This document shows positions 46,861 to 58,012 of a DNA stretch of 64,000 nucleotides, in pieces. Where the stretch lies: NCBI GenBank assembly GCA_030686995.1, contig CM060695.1, positions 97,988,871 through 98,052,870 of the forward strand. The letters are read 5' to 3'. A program made the translations under genes and the position numbers. This DNA is from Artemisia argyi. Its lineage: Eukaryota > Streptophyta > Magnoliopsida > Asterales > Asteraceae. Numbering within the stretch: position 1 is the first letter of the stretch; each line of letters begins with the position of its first letter. The notes below the pieces were generated by a model that searched no databases, was not told where the DNA came from, and saw nothing but the letters and a program-made list of their open reading frames with translations.

Positions 46861-47074
46861 GTTTAGATCAGGAAAATATAGTAGAGAGCAGTAATACAGA
46901 AAATAAAATAAAAGAAAGAAAATTAAAAATTACAGAAAAGAAAAATATAGAAAACAAACAAACAAAACAGAAAATATGCAAAACATACAATGAATGCAAT
47001 CTAAACTACTATACAACAAAGTTAGTGGTTAGAATCTAATTAAAATACTAATCAAATAAACAGATATTAACAAT

Positions 47075-47246
47075 GGGAAAATGATCCCTGCTGTAAACAG
47101 CAGGGACTTATCTGCAATATAGTGCAAAATAGTTCCTGATTCAACACAAATGGTCCCTGATAACATGCCTGATGTGCATAAATGGTCCCTGAGTTAGCCT
47201 TTAAAGCAGATAAGTCCCTGCTGTTTACAGCAGGGATCGTTTTCCC
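47075..47246. mobile_element. Mutator-type MITE
   Basis: This 172-bp element has 41-bp terminal inverted repeats that differ at one position, starting GGGAAAA(T/C)GATCCCTG. It is flanked by perfect 9-bp duplications ATTAACAAT (47066-47074 and 47247-47255). Long TIRs with a 9-bp duplication are diagnostic of Mutator-like elements. Each TIR contains its own perfect hairpin (TCCCTGCTG/CAGCAGGGA, 4-nt loop). It has no coding capacity. It lies six bases inside the PBS of Athila-2. Confidence 0.9.
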
Positions 47247-47260
47247 ATTAACAATTCATT

Positions 47261-47277
47261 CCCCGGCAGCGGCGCCA
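47261..47277 (-). promoter_or_regulatory. Primer-binding site, tRNA-Asp type (Athila-2)
   Basis: TGGCGCCGCTGCCGGGG on the minus strand, six bases inside the LTR, the standard Athila-type primer site. Confidence 0.88.
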
Positions 47278-48110
47278 AAAACTTGATGCGTGCTATGTGT
47301 CAGTGTAGTATAGAGTATTTTTGCATAATCAAGTTTTAAATTTATATTTAGCCGACTTATTACTAACACACACACTTAACGAGTAGTGTACCCGATCAAT
47401 ATGTATATAGTGGTAAGTAGAGTGTCGAACACTAAGAATGGAACATAATATCTAGTTAATTTAATCAGTATTTTAATATCTAACTTAGTTTTACAACCTA
47501 ATCTAATAAACGGGGGTTTTGCCTGAGAGACTAACAAAGATTTAATTAAACAATAAAAGTAAAACTAATGAGAACAAATCAGTGAATAACAATCACATAC
47601 ACATATAGATAATAGAAACATGTAAGAAGACTTGTCCTTATAATTAAGTAGCTTGCCACTTGTTTTATTGCTAGTTTTATATGATTAGTATCGTAATCTA
47701 ATCTATCTCGTTGGATCCTAAATATCGGTGAGTAAACACTTAATGATTAATTATGTTTATCCTACCTTCTAGACACTAGATTAGTAGGCGAGGAACAGGT
47801 ATGGTAGCCCAGAAGAGTCAACTAAACATAGAGGTTATCAATACAAGTCACCAAAGACATCATCATATAAACTTTAATCGATAGGAAATCAATTTTAAGG
47901 GGAGAAGTATGGTGGCTACAAGCCCATCAATCCTGATGTATTAAAGCTTACTATTACAATAAACAAAACTTCTTAATGAATTATACACATGCAGGACCTT
48001 CTTGCGGCTCTAAGATCTTCTTTTGGGGCGTGTCTTGTGATGCTTCTTCGACTGAATTCGTCTCCTTAGGGTTTCTTTTTTCACTCTCAAAACTCGTATC
48101 TGTCATGGGG

Positions 48111-48120
48111 TATTTATAGT
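48111..48120 (-). promoter_or_regulatory. TATA box of Athila-2 LTR
   Basis: ACTATAAATA on the minus strand, 16 bp downstream of the first palindrome. The expected start is near 48083. Confidence 0.65.
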
Positions 48121-48136
48121 TTCTGTCTGAGGGATT

Positions 48137-48500
48137 GATGCGGCGCATGTTGATGATAGATGCGGCGCATCTACTTAACTTCGCGTGGCGTACAAGATTA
48201 TTATATTCTGGAATATTCGTACACCGCCTTTAAATGCGGTGTAACTTGTTTTTCTATGCGGCGCATGTCCTTTAACGTCTTGGATAGTATCTTGTAAAGT
48301 CTTTAGCTGATATGCCGCATGTTGTAAATGAGATGCCGCGTATTTGGAATAGAACAAGTTGATTTTCCTTCGTTGACCAAAGTTTCATATGCGGCGCATG
48401 TTATAATTAGATGCGGCACATTCTTCAAAGTCAGGCAATGGTCTTCGAATTCATCTAAGTATGATGTTGCGGCGTATCTATTGAGAGTGATACGGCGCAT
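48137..48500. repeat. Paired GATGCGGCGCAT palindromes upstream of TATA
   Basis: Clear motifs are at 48137-48148, 48159-48170, 48255-48266, 48310-48320, 48332-48342, 48388-48399, 48410-48421, 48466-48477 and 48489-48500. Pair spacings are about 22 bp. Another dyad of different core (ACACCGC...GCGGTGT) lies at about 48221-48243. Confidence 0.75.
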
Positions 48501-48705
48501 CTCTTGAATTTCTGCAGACTTTTCAAATCTTCATTATTTAGCTCCATAATTCGTCCAATATCATTAACTTTCACCAATTGCTTGTTTTTACCTGAGAATC
48601 ACTAAAGTAAACATTAAAGCACCAATTCTCATACAAAACAATATAAAACAAGTCAATTAAAAAGGATAAATGATGCTAATAAAATGTACTTATTTGATCT
48701 CATCA

Positions 48706-49298
48706 GCCATGGTGGTGGTGGCTAGAAGAGAGCATGAAGGGGAATGAGAGGAGGGTTTTCAAGAGGAGGGGGAAAGAGGCGCCTGTGAAAATGAGAACCC
48801 TAGATGGGTTTTGTGTATTTGTAAATTTTTGTAGGAAGTTATATTTACAAAGTGTAAAGTTTTAAGAATTTGACGGGGCGCAAGTGTAAATACTACCACA
48901 GGGACTAGTTTCAAAATCTTAATAATCTTTTATAATACTTTTAAAATAAACACTGTGGGGCCCTTTAGATGTAGTAAAAATCCATATTAGGACACGAGGT
49001 TTTCGCCATTGCATTCGGAAAAAGTTTTCTAATAAAAACGAGCATTTATATGCACGACTTTTCTCAGTTTCAATTTATTTAACAAATCAATTTGTTTCGT
49101 GATTTTCGGTTGTGCCAGTGTGCATTGTGTTCATTCTTCACATTTTCAAATCAAACGAGTTCGGAAATCTTCGAAAATGAAATATAGGTAATAGTAATAA
49201 ATGAGATTTATTATTAAAACAAGTTTGAAAATTTCATTTGTCACAAATGGTTTCGAGTTTTAGTGAACAGTATTGCCCTAAAAATGCCGGTTGCTACA
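48706..49298 (-). repeat. Older gypsy 3' LTR, truncated by Athila-2
   Basis: On the minus strand the LTR starts TGTAGCAACCGGC at 49298, directly after a purine-rich tract and the decayed end of pol. It runs 593 bp to the Athila-2 junction at 48706; the rest is left of the window. It ends here in a CCACCACCACCATGGC stretch typical of chromovirus leader sequence. Confidence 0.7.
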
Positions 49299-51080
49299 AT
49301 ACATCCCCGTTAATGGAATTTTGTCCTCAAAATTTAGCTAGTACCACTGCCAAAAATTGTGGATACATAAGTCTCGCATAACCTTTCGTTCCCAAGTAAC
49401 TAATGTCCACCGTCTAAGCTCAAATGAACTCATAATTAGAATCTTGTCTCATCCAAGTTTTGGTTGGCTCTTTCACAATAAGAAAAGAATCGTCAATCTG
49501 ACTCCTCATGTGGGTGATATCTAGTTGATCGCCAGCTAGGCTTATCTTATGGTTCCTCACAAGTTAACCACTAAATTCTAGAAGGTGTTTGTAGGTTAAG
49601 ATGACAAACCTTGCTAGTGGGACTGCTAGTCCGCTGTAAATGACTTCGACCACAATGTTAGAATTAACAAGTTCATCTGCTCTTACTGAAATAGACTAAC
49701 GCATGTACATAGGACCTAACGAAGGTAAGATTCATGACAGGAGAACTAGAATTTTGAATCAGGGATCAACTGTCACGGTCGTAACTTATGTGACAAAGGT
49801 AAATACTACTAAAAGCGGTAACCTATGATGACTTAATCCAATTTCATACTTCTGAGTGAAATGAGACAGGTAGTCGAAGGAAACAACCGGTTGGTTGAAT
49901 TTTATGGAATAAGCTTTTCCGTCTTCGAGCAAAGTCATTGTAACCTTAAACTAAGTAACAACTTGATTTTAGCTTAATCTCGCAACTCATCAAACAAGAA
50001 CTGAATTGCTCAAAACAAACGAATAGGTATTTACGGCTAAGATTAGTAGGATTAGAGAAGAAGATCAGTGTACTGTCAAGGGAATTGTGCCAATTAGAGA
50101 AAAACTGGTAGAGGCGACAGGGAAGAAAACTCTGTCTATGAGATTACATAGGTAGGCTTTGACGGAGGTTTTCCTAATTTTGAAGAGACGAGCTGAAATT
50201 GGTGCATGTAAGGAGTCCTCGTTGTGTCATGGTGTCTTGCAGATCATCAAATATCCATTGAGGAAGGGAGGATCAGTTGTTACCTAACCGGTCTTCATTA
50301 AAACTCAAAATGGTTTATAGGATTTGTAGCTCTCAAGGTTTCGTACAGATAGTAGAGGTCTCTAACGTCGTAACAATGAAACAAGTCATTTGAAGTTAGA
50401 CTTAGTGGCATGAAGTGGTGTATGAGTATGGCACGACATAGGTTTGGCACGAGCTCTTGATATAAATGTAGTCATCCAGGTCGCTTTACGCAAACTTGCA
50501 CCTACTTAGTTGAATTGTGAAGATTATGGTTTCCGTGGACTCACAAGAGTATATGTATTTGTCAAAGAGGTGGACTATGATATGAGCCGCTATCGGGAAG
50601 GTCAACATGACAAGGAAAGGAAATGGAGGACCTAAGGAAAAGGGTGAGCTTTCAAAGCGATTGAAGAGAAGGTAAGGGTAGCATCGGGTGTTGTGTCTGG
50701 TGTCTTCCTCGTCTATAACATACTTGTTTCCGTCTGACGTCTGGTGCTAATAAGATGTTTGGCGATTTCTTCATGTCGTTGCGTGAGTCGTGGGTCGAAG
50801 GGATTAAATGGAACGCTAGCTGAAAAATATTTGTGGATAGAGAAAAATTTTATTACTGAAGAAATCATTGATGGTATTCTTAGTGGCATTGATGAGGAGA
50901 AAGTCTGGGGGGATAGCTTATGGTGTAATTAGGTGAATTTGTTGTGGCGATTGGGAGGGAGTTGTTGACCAAAAGTCAAGGGAAGAAAATCATGCGAGAT
51001 AGAAAAATTATTAAGGTACATCTCTGAATGAAAGAATGATCATCGGCTACGAAGATTGAAGGAGTAGGATGAAGGCTCCA
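49299..51080 (-). pseudogene. Decayed interior of older gypsy element
   Basis: Next to the LTR, minus-strand fragments resemble the end of chromovirus pol: DITHMRSQIDDSFLIVKEPTKT (about 49438-49530, split across frames), then TWERKVMRDL about 49380, then the phrase TTTTGAGGACAAAATTCC that commonly precedes the 3' LTR in this lineage. Beyond about 49600 I recognise no domain on either strand, and the sequence is probably too decayed to read by eye. Confidence 0.45.
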
Positions 51081-51563
51081 TGATGACGTATAGTCCATAC
51101 TCGGGTCACGAACCCGATTAATGAACATTACTAAGACCCAAACCCACCACGAGTGGGCTATCATAACAATGATTGGGCTACCATACTAATGGTTTGGGCT
51201 CACGAAAGCCCAAACCCAAAGTTATTTATGGTTTTGATATAGATATCTTTTATTTAAGGGATATATATCAAAAACAATCGGATATATACCGAAGAGTAAG
51301 GAGCATGTATCCAATAAGGATTTCGTGCCTATATAAAGAATATCATAACCCTCGTTAAAGGTACGATTCACAACCCTAACTCTTCAATATAACCCTAAAA
51401 ACCGATTACTTACTCTCATGCCGGAGGATAATCGTGGGAGACAATCCCACGATAAGCCTAACGGTGTTTGTTTGTTTTCTTAGTGCGCAGGTCTCAAGCA
51501 TTAAGATTAGATTGGTACGAGAACAGGAACCCAAATAAGGAACGCCCAACTTTTGTATCAACA
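51081..51563 (+). repeat. 5' LTR of Tat-type element
   Basis: This 483-bp LTR runs TGATGACGTATAG...TTTTGTATCAACA. TATA box CTATATAAAG is at 51330-51339, followed by an AACCCTAA-rich leader. The inner boundary is set by the adjoining PBS. Confidence 0.82.
51330..51339 (+). promoter_or_regulatory. TATA box of Tat LTR
   Basis: CTATATAAAG about 230 bp before the LTR end. Confidence 0.65.
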
Positions 51564-51565
51564 AG

Positions 51566-51582
51566 TGGCGCTATCCGTGGGA
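51566..51582 (+). promoter_or_regulatory. Primer-binding site of Tat element
   Basis: TGGCGCTATCCGTGGGA, two bases inside the LTR. It resembles the TGGCGCCGTCTGTGGGA site usual in Tat-type elements. Confidence 0.75.
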
Positions 51583-51601
51583 CCCTACACTAAGAACCAG
51601 A

Positions 51602-53672
51602 ATGATGAAGCACAAAAACTCAAGCCAGCGGTCTCCGCAGTTGGAAAAAACACATGGTGACTCCCAGAGGAGGAAGAATCAAGATTCGATCCCTAGACAG
51701 GCCTCTGGAACAACCAGCGCGCCTGGTCACCAAGAAACGAGCCCAACCCTAACTCTCCCAATGGTAGAATTGCCCACAGGGACTGCTTAGACCACCACGG
51801 TGGTTCCAAGCACTGAAGAACTTCAGCGCACTCTTTTCAATACTCCCCATCAAACGGCACCCATCATGGACAACACTGTGCCGCCAAGCGTGCCTAACCG
51901 AGATAGGGGACCTAATACGGAAGCAAATATCCTTGTGCTGGAAGAGAACGCGCCTGAGTTAACGTTAAGTAATTTTGTATCTCAAAATTACGAAACTTTA
52001 ACCAACCTCATGCAAGAGGAGGCGAGGAGAAGGTCAAGTCAGAGTACGAAACATCCCCATCACGCTACCAGAAGGAGGGACGTGAGAGGCGTACCAATGT
52101 CCACGCTAGACTTGGTACGACATCTGATTCACAATACTCGGAGGAGTACGAGGACAATGAGAGGCGTACCAATGTCTACGCTAGACTTGGTAATCGCAGG
52201 ATGCAAGATAGACTTGGATGACAACGTTCACCGAGCGAGAGCTCTTCAAGGTCTGGAAGCAGAAGGATTCATGAAAAACTGGGAAGACAAATTTCCCCAA
52301 TTGAAAGCCCCTCAACTCGGACTCTGATGAAAAACGGCGTAAGCGCCGCAGAAGAGAAGACTCCTCCTCAAGTGACTCCTCGGACAACGAGGACAGAGAG
52401 ACAGGACACTGGAAGTCCAGAGGAAGACGTCACGAGGAAGAAGATGAAAACATATCTCTTCCTTGGCGCCGCCAAAAGGTTGATGCATTCACACGGCGCA
52501 TCAGCGATTATTCGGATGACAAAAAAAGGCGCATGCCCGCCAATGTTAAAACATATGATGGAACGGGTGATCCTGATGATCACCTAAAAATTTTTGAATC
52601 GGCCGCCACCATCGAAAATTGGCCACAACCTGTGTGGTGCCATATGTTTAACTCAACATTAGTGGGGAATGCGCGAACTTGGTTTAGCAAGCTTCCACGA
52701 AGAAGCATGAACGGGTTTGAAGAGTTATGAAAAGCATTCCGATTGAACTTCACTCAAAGAAAGAAGTGCGCCAAGAACCCTGTTGAACTGGTGAGAGTAA
52801 AACAGCGCCAAGGAGAATCAACAAGTGCTTACGTGGAGCGCTTTAAGGATGAATGTATACACGTCAAGGCGTGTCCTGAAGTGCTAAAAATCTCAGGGTT
52901 CATGAATGGGATTAATAACCCAGAACTCATTAGGAAATTAAATGATAAGGTTCCCCAAACCTTTGATGAGCTAATGAAGCGCACAAGGTCCTTTATCCAA
53001 GGAGAAGCAGCTGTCACAGATAGGAAAAAAGGCTACTCAAGTTATAGGCCACAAGAACAGCCTAGGAGACAATCCAATTACCAGAGTAGCAATCGCAACA
53101 AAAGTTATCGCAGCCAGGGAAGTGGACGAGATAATGACAAATACACTCCCCTCATAAAGACCCCAAGGGAGATATTTGTGACAGAAGGTGGAAACTTCCC
53201 AAAACCTCCACCAATGCGCACCCCAGAGGATCGGCGCGTAGGTAATGGATACTGCGAATACCATGGACAAAAGGGCCATACCAATAACGAGTGTGTCCAA
53301 CTACGACAACTAATCGACAAGTTTGTAAAAGAGGGTAGAATAGATCACCTTGTTAAGAATATCAAAGAAGGAAAAGATAAACAGAAGAATGGAAGTAAGA
53401 AGGAGACACCTAAAGAAAAGGCTAACACCATCTACATGATACAGTCATGGCATCGCAAGACAAGGCAAAAAGTCCGCCAAAAATTTTCCTTTGTGAACGA
53501 AATCTCCTTCCCCACTCTCGCTGCGGACAACGCAGTAGTAGAACCACTCACCATTGAAATACATACGGGGGGTCACGATATCCACCGCATGTATGGGATG
53601 GAGGGGCATCTGCAGATATTATGTACGAACATTGTTTTAAGAGACTGCGACCTGAGATACGAAGTCAGCTAA
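51602..53672 (+). pseudogene. gag: Tat-type gag
   Basis: The N-terminal half (51602-52320) is Ser/Pro/Arg-rich and broken into several frames, including a 75-bp-spaced direct duplication (52084 and 52159). The readable frame then runs from about 52320 (DSDEKRRKRRRED) through KVDAFTRRISDYS to the capsid: KTYDGTGDPDDHLKIFESAA, ARTWFSKLPRRSM, a TGA near 52728, ELVRVKQRQGESTSAYVERF, FMNGINNPEL. A zinc-knuckle-like motif CEYHGQKGHTNNEC (C-x2-H-x4-H-x4-C) lies near 53252. The capsid assembles particles and the knuckle contacts RNA. Protease begins without a clear gap in the last 200 bases. Confidence 0.88.
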
Positions 53673-56029
53673 TTCCAGCCACGACATCGCTGATTGGCTT
53701 CATAGGAGAGAATATATGGCCCATGGGGCAATTACGCCTACTTGTGGTCATTGGTAATGAGCAACACTCCACGGAAGCTTGGATGAACTTTATGGTAATC
53801 AAATCTCCCTCGCCATACAACGGCATCATTGGGAGACCTGGAATATCATCCATGCGCGCTATACCCTCTACAGCGCATGGGATACTCAAATTCCCAGTAG
53901 AAGGAGGCATTGTCACCCTCTACAATACCACTGTGTCGCCTAAAGAATGCAACACAGTAACCAGCGAAGTGGAGGATGTTCCAGAACAGCGCGCAGCCAA
54001 AGTACCAAACCTAAAAGTTGTCATTCACCCTGACTACCCAGATCAACAAATATCAATTGGAGGGTCGTTGTCTGACAAAGGCAAAGCAGCTGTGTGCGCA
54101 CTCTTGCAAAAGAACCTAGATATCTTTGCATGGGAACCAAAGCATATGACTGGAGTGCCACGATCTATCACGGAGCACAAGCTACAAATCCGACAAGGAT
54201 ATCCTCCAATACGACAGAAAAAGCGCGGCCAGGCTCCAGATCGCGCAAAAGCCATCCTGGAAGAAGTACACAAACTTGTAGACGCAAGCATCAAGCGGGA
54301 AGTCTACTACCATGACTGGCTTTCCAATCCAGTAATGGTAAAGAAGAGTGATGGTAGTCGGAGAATGTGCATGGACTTTACTGACCTTAATAAAGCATGT
54401 CCACAGGACTGTTACCCGCTACCAGAGATAGGCTGAAAGGTAGAATCTCTGTGTAGATATCCCTTTAAATGATTCCTAGACGCATACAAAGGGTACCATC
54501 AAATTCAGATGGCTGAGGAAGATGAAGAGAAAACAGCCTTCCACACAAGTCAAGGGGTCTATTGCTATACAAAAATGCCCTTTGGTCTAAAGAACGCGGG
54601 AGCAACATACCAGCGATTGGTGGACACGGCGTTTGAAAAGCAAGTAGGTCGCAACCTAGAAGTTTATGTCGATGACCTTTTCATCAAGAGTCATACTGAG
54701 GAAGAATTGATGTGCGACATCGAGGAGACATTCAAAACACTGGGAAAGATAAACATGAAGTTAAACCCCAAGAAGTGTACTTTTAGTGCGACAGAAGGCA
54801 TGTTTCTTGGACATTTAATAGAACCTGATGGCATCAAGGCCTGCCCAGAAAAGACAAAAGCTGTCATCGATCTCCCTTCACCACGCACATTGAAAGAAGT
54901 CCAGTCATTAAACGGAAAGCTAGCTGGGCTAAATCAATTCTTGTCTAAATCAGCAGACAAGTCACTCCCTCTCTTTAAGACACTCACGAAGTGCACAAAA
55001 AAGGGTGACTTTCGTTGGACTGAGGAAGCGGAGGAAGATTTTCAACAGCTTAAGCAACATCTTGCAGTGCTTCCCAAACTTGTCGCACCCCGACCAGGAG
55101 AAGAATTGATCATGTACTTATCTGCAACTCATGGCGCAGTCAGGGCGGTGATATTGACAGATAGGAACTCCGTTCAAACACCCATATACTTTGTAAGCAA
55201 AGTGCTTAAGAAGACAGAGACTAACTATACCGCTATGGAAAAACTGGTCCTAGCTTTAGTATTTGCAGCTAAAAGACTGCGCAGATGCTTTCAGGCGCAC
55301 CCAATAGTTTTAATAACGGACCAACCTATCAAACAAGTTATCTCTAAATCTGATGCATTAGCCGACTTCATTATTGAGAAGCCAGATACTGATACTCCAC
55401 CTTCAACAAGAAAGGTAGAATTACAAGAACCATGGATTCTATTCACAGACGGGTCCTCGTGCGTGGATGGATCAGGCGCAGGCCTTATCCTTACTAACCC
55501 AGATGGAATGGAATTCACTTACGCTCTGCGTTTTGAATTCACAACCACAAACAATGAGGCAGAATATGAAGCCCTACTTGCTGGACTACGCATTGCAACT
55601 CAAATGGGTGTACGCAACCTAGAGGCAAACGTAGATTCCCGGTTAGTAGCCAACCACGTACTAGGTGAATATGAAGCTAAAGAAGAGAACATGGTCCAAT
55701 ACCTCGAAAAAACCAAGTCTTTAATTCAGAATTTCGATAGGTTCACCATCAAACAAGTCCCTAGAGGGGAAAACAGGAAAGCAGGCGCGCTTAGCAAAAT
55801 TGCATCCACAAGCTTTGCGCACTTGTCAAAACAGGTATTGGTGGAAACTCTGAAAAATAAATCAATCTCGGAGATGGAAATATCTACGGTGATAGAGGAA
55901 CAGGATCCTACGTGGATGACACCTATCATTGAATTCATAAGCAAAGGGATCTTGCCACAGGAACAGAAGGACGCACGTAGGGTACGGCGCACAGCGCATG
56001 GATTTGAACTCCGAGATGACATCCTATAT
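53490..56029 (+). pseudogene. pol: Tat pol: protease, RT, RNase H and archaeal-type RNase H
   Basis: The protease active site appears as DGGASADIMYEHCF near 53597, one frame away from its upstream half (HDIHRMY), so a one-base deletion splits it. RT motifs: GSRRMCMDFTDLNKACP (54354), stops near 54434 and 54470, FLDAYKGYHQIQMAEEDEEK, MPFGLKNAGATYQRL, and catalytic YVDD near 54665. The gypsy RNase H is followed by an apparent in-frame loss of about 30-35 residues between KQVISK and ALADFI. The second, archaeal-type RNase H shows FTDGS (55449), TNNEAEYEALLAGL and VDSRLV; its last catalytic Asp appears as Gly (KAGALSK). The frame is cut at 56029 by the hAT-like insertion. Confidence 0.9.
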
Positions 56030-56279
56030 TAGAGGAGGCAATCACAACCCATTTAAAGAAAAATGGGTTGGTTTGGGTCAAAAATAACAACTTATGGGTT
56101 GGATTGGGTTACCCCTTTGACAAAGAAATGGGTCAAATGGGTCAACAATTAGACTTATGTGAATCAACAAATGGGTCGAATGGGTCAACAAATGGGTTGA
56201 ATGGGTCACTTAAGGGTCGGATGATAACTCAAGTACTCAACCACCACTATGTGTCTTTTTTTTATATTTTTATAAGTTT

Positions 56280-57365
56280 TCGTCCGTTTTGATGTTTTCG
56301 TCAGATTGTTCACGTTTTCGTCCATTTTTTCACGCTTTCGTCTGTTTCTTTCCGTTTTCGTCCTTTTTTTCGTTTTAGTCACTCTTTTAACGTTTTCATC
56401 AGGTTTTTTACGTTTTCGTTCGTCTTTTTACGTTTTCGTCAGTTTTTTTACGTTTTCGTCCAATTTTTTACGTTTTCGTCAGCTTTTTTTCGTTTTCGTC
56501 CGACTTTTTATGTTTTCGTCCGATTTTTTACGTTTTCGTCCGTTTTTTCACGTTTTCGTTCGTTTTTAACGTTTTCGTCTGAATTATTACGTTTTCGTCA
56601 GTTTTTTTACGTTTTCGTCCGATTTTTTACGTTTTCGTCTGATTTTTTACGTTTTCATCAGTTTTTTTACGTTTTCATCAGTTTTTTCATGTTTTCGTCC
56701 ATTTTTTACGTTTTCGTCAGTTTTTTTACGTTTTCATCAGTTTTTTTTACGTTTTCGTCCATTTTTTCACGTTTTCGTCAGTTTTTTTTATGTTTTCGTC
56801 CGATTTTTAAGTTTTCGTCAGTTTTTTACGTTTTCGTCAGTTTTTTTATGTTTTCGTCCGATTTTTTACATTTTCGTCCGATTTTTTACGTTTTCGTCAG
56901 TTTTTTCACATTTTCGTCCGTTTTCTTACGTTTTCGTCAGTTTTTTTTTACGTTTTTGTCAGTTTTTTTAAGTTTTCGTCTGATTTTTTACGTTTTCGTA
57001 TGTTTTTTAACGTTTTCGTCTAATTTTTTACGTTTTCCTCTGATTTTTTATGTTTTCGTCCGTTTTTTTACGTTTTCATCAGTTTTCTTACGTTTTTGTC
57101 AGTTTTTTTACGTTTTCGTCAGTTTTTTTATGTTTTCGTCTGACTTTTTACGTTTTCTTCTATTTTTCTACGTTTTCATCCGATTTTATATTTTTTCATT
57201 TGATTTTTTACGTTTTCGTCCGTTTTTTTTACGTTTTCATCAGTTTTTTTATGTTTTTGTCTGATTTTTTACGTTTTCGTCTGGTTTTTTTTTGTTTTCG
57301 TCTGTTTTTTTACGTTTTCGCTAGTTTTTTTTACGTTTACGTCGGTTTTTTTTACGTTTTCAAAA
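56280..57365. repeat. Tandem array, unit about 20-21 bp, core ACGTTTTCGTC
   Basis: About 50 units of the form TTTTTTACGTTTTCGTC(A/C)G. Because many units are 21 bp, the array gives long Phe/Val/Ser open frames, for example 56689-57264, which are spurious. The opposite-strand version begins at 57370. Confidence 0.9.
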
Positions 57366-57369
57366 TCGA

Positions 57370-58012
57370 TCCAAAACGTTAAAAATTACGAAAAATTGAA
57401 AAACAGACGAAAACGTGAAAAACTAACGAAAACGTAAAAAAACTGATGAAAACATAAAACCCCGGACAAAAACGTAAAAAATCAGACAGAAACGCAAGAA
57501 ATTGGACGAAAACGCGAAAAACCGGGCGAAAACGCGAAAAACCGGTCAAAAACGTAAATAAAGTGACGAAAACGTAAAAAAATAGACGCAAACGTAAAAA
57601 AATGATCATAACGTAAAAAAACTGACGAAAATGTAAAATTACGGACGAAAACCTAAGAAAACAGACGAAAACGTGAAAAAACTGACGAAAATGTAAAAGA
57701 ACTGATGAAAACGTAAAAACAGACGAAAACGTAAAAAATGGACGAAAACGTGGAAAAAGAGACGAAAACGTAAAAAACGGACGAAAACGTGAAAAAACTA
57801 ATGAAAACGTGAAAAATCGGACGAAAACATAAAAAATCAGACGAAAACGTAAAAAATCAGACGAAAACGTAAAAAAACTGACGAAAACGTAAAAAATCAG
57901 ACGAAAACGTAAAAAATCGAACGAAAACGTAAAAAAACTGACGAAAACGTAAAAACAGACGAAAACGTAAAAAAATGGACGAAAACGTGAAAAAACTGAC
58001 GAAAACGTAAAA
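57370..58012. repeat. Same array in inverted orientation, core GACGAAAACGT
   Basis: About 30 units of GACGAAAACGTAAAAAA-type, the reverse complement of the preceding array, giving a fold-back of at least 0.6 kb per arm with almost no spacer. The array continues after the nested solo LTR at 61590-61740. Confidence 0.9.

Larger units (their letters stand above)
44268..47283 (-). mobile_element. Athila-2 (Ty3/gypsy) interior, partial
   Basis: It lies inside the second LTR (47284-48705) and its PBS. It contains, from high to low coordinate, a MITE, a stretch of paired GATGCGCCGTATC motifs (46523-46860), an exon-like segment (46261-46413), about 1.5 kb of AT-rich sequence without features I recognise (44760-46250), and a gag C-terminal remnant (44510-44740). 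Athila-1 adjoins at 44268 and probably inserted here; its second junction is outside the window. Confidence 0.65.
47284..48705 (-). repeat. 5' LTR of Athila-2
   Basis: This 1422-bp LTR reads TGATGAGATC...CACGCATCA on the minus strand. It shares its inner end with the Athila-1 LTR but is otherwise diverged. TATA box at 48111-48120, with the GATGCGGCGCAT palindrome array directly upstream (48137-48500). The right flank after 48705 starts GCCAT, the presumed target duplication; its partner is outside the window. Confidence 0.85.

Noticed and set aside
43804..48500. CRISPR-like array reading of the spaced palindromes
   Set aside because: Motifs are short, degenerate and paired, without equal unique spacers, and the surrounding sequence is a plant LTR promoter region.
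53037..53320. Antisense frames within Tat gag
   Set aside because: They mirror the gag coding bias. The documented antisense ORF of this lineage lies downstream of pol, where a separate candidate is found.
56306..57382. Several long Phe/Val/Ser-rich open frames (up to 191 codons)
   Set aside because: They are translations of a roughly 21-bp tandem repeat; the unit length keeps frames open. No start context, domain or codon structure supports a protein.
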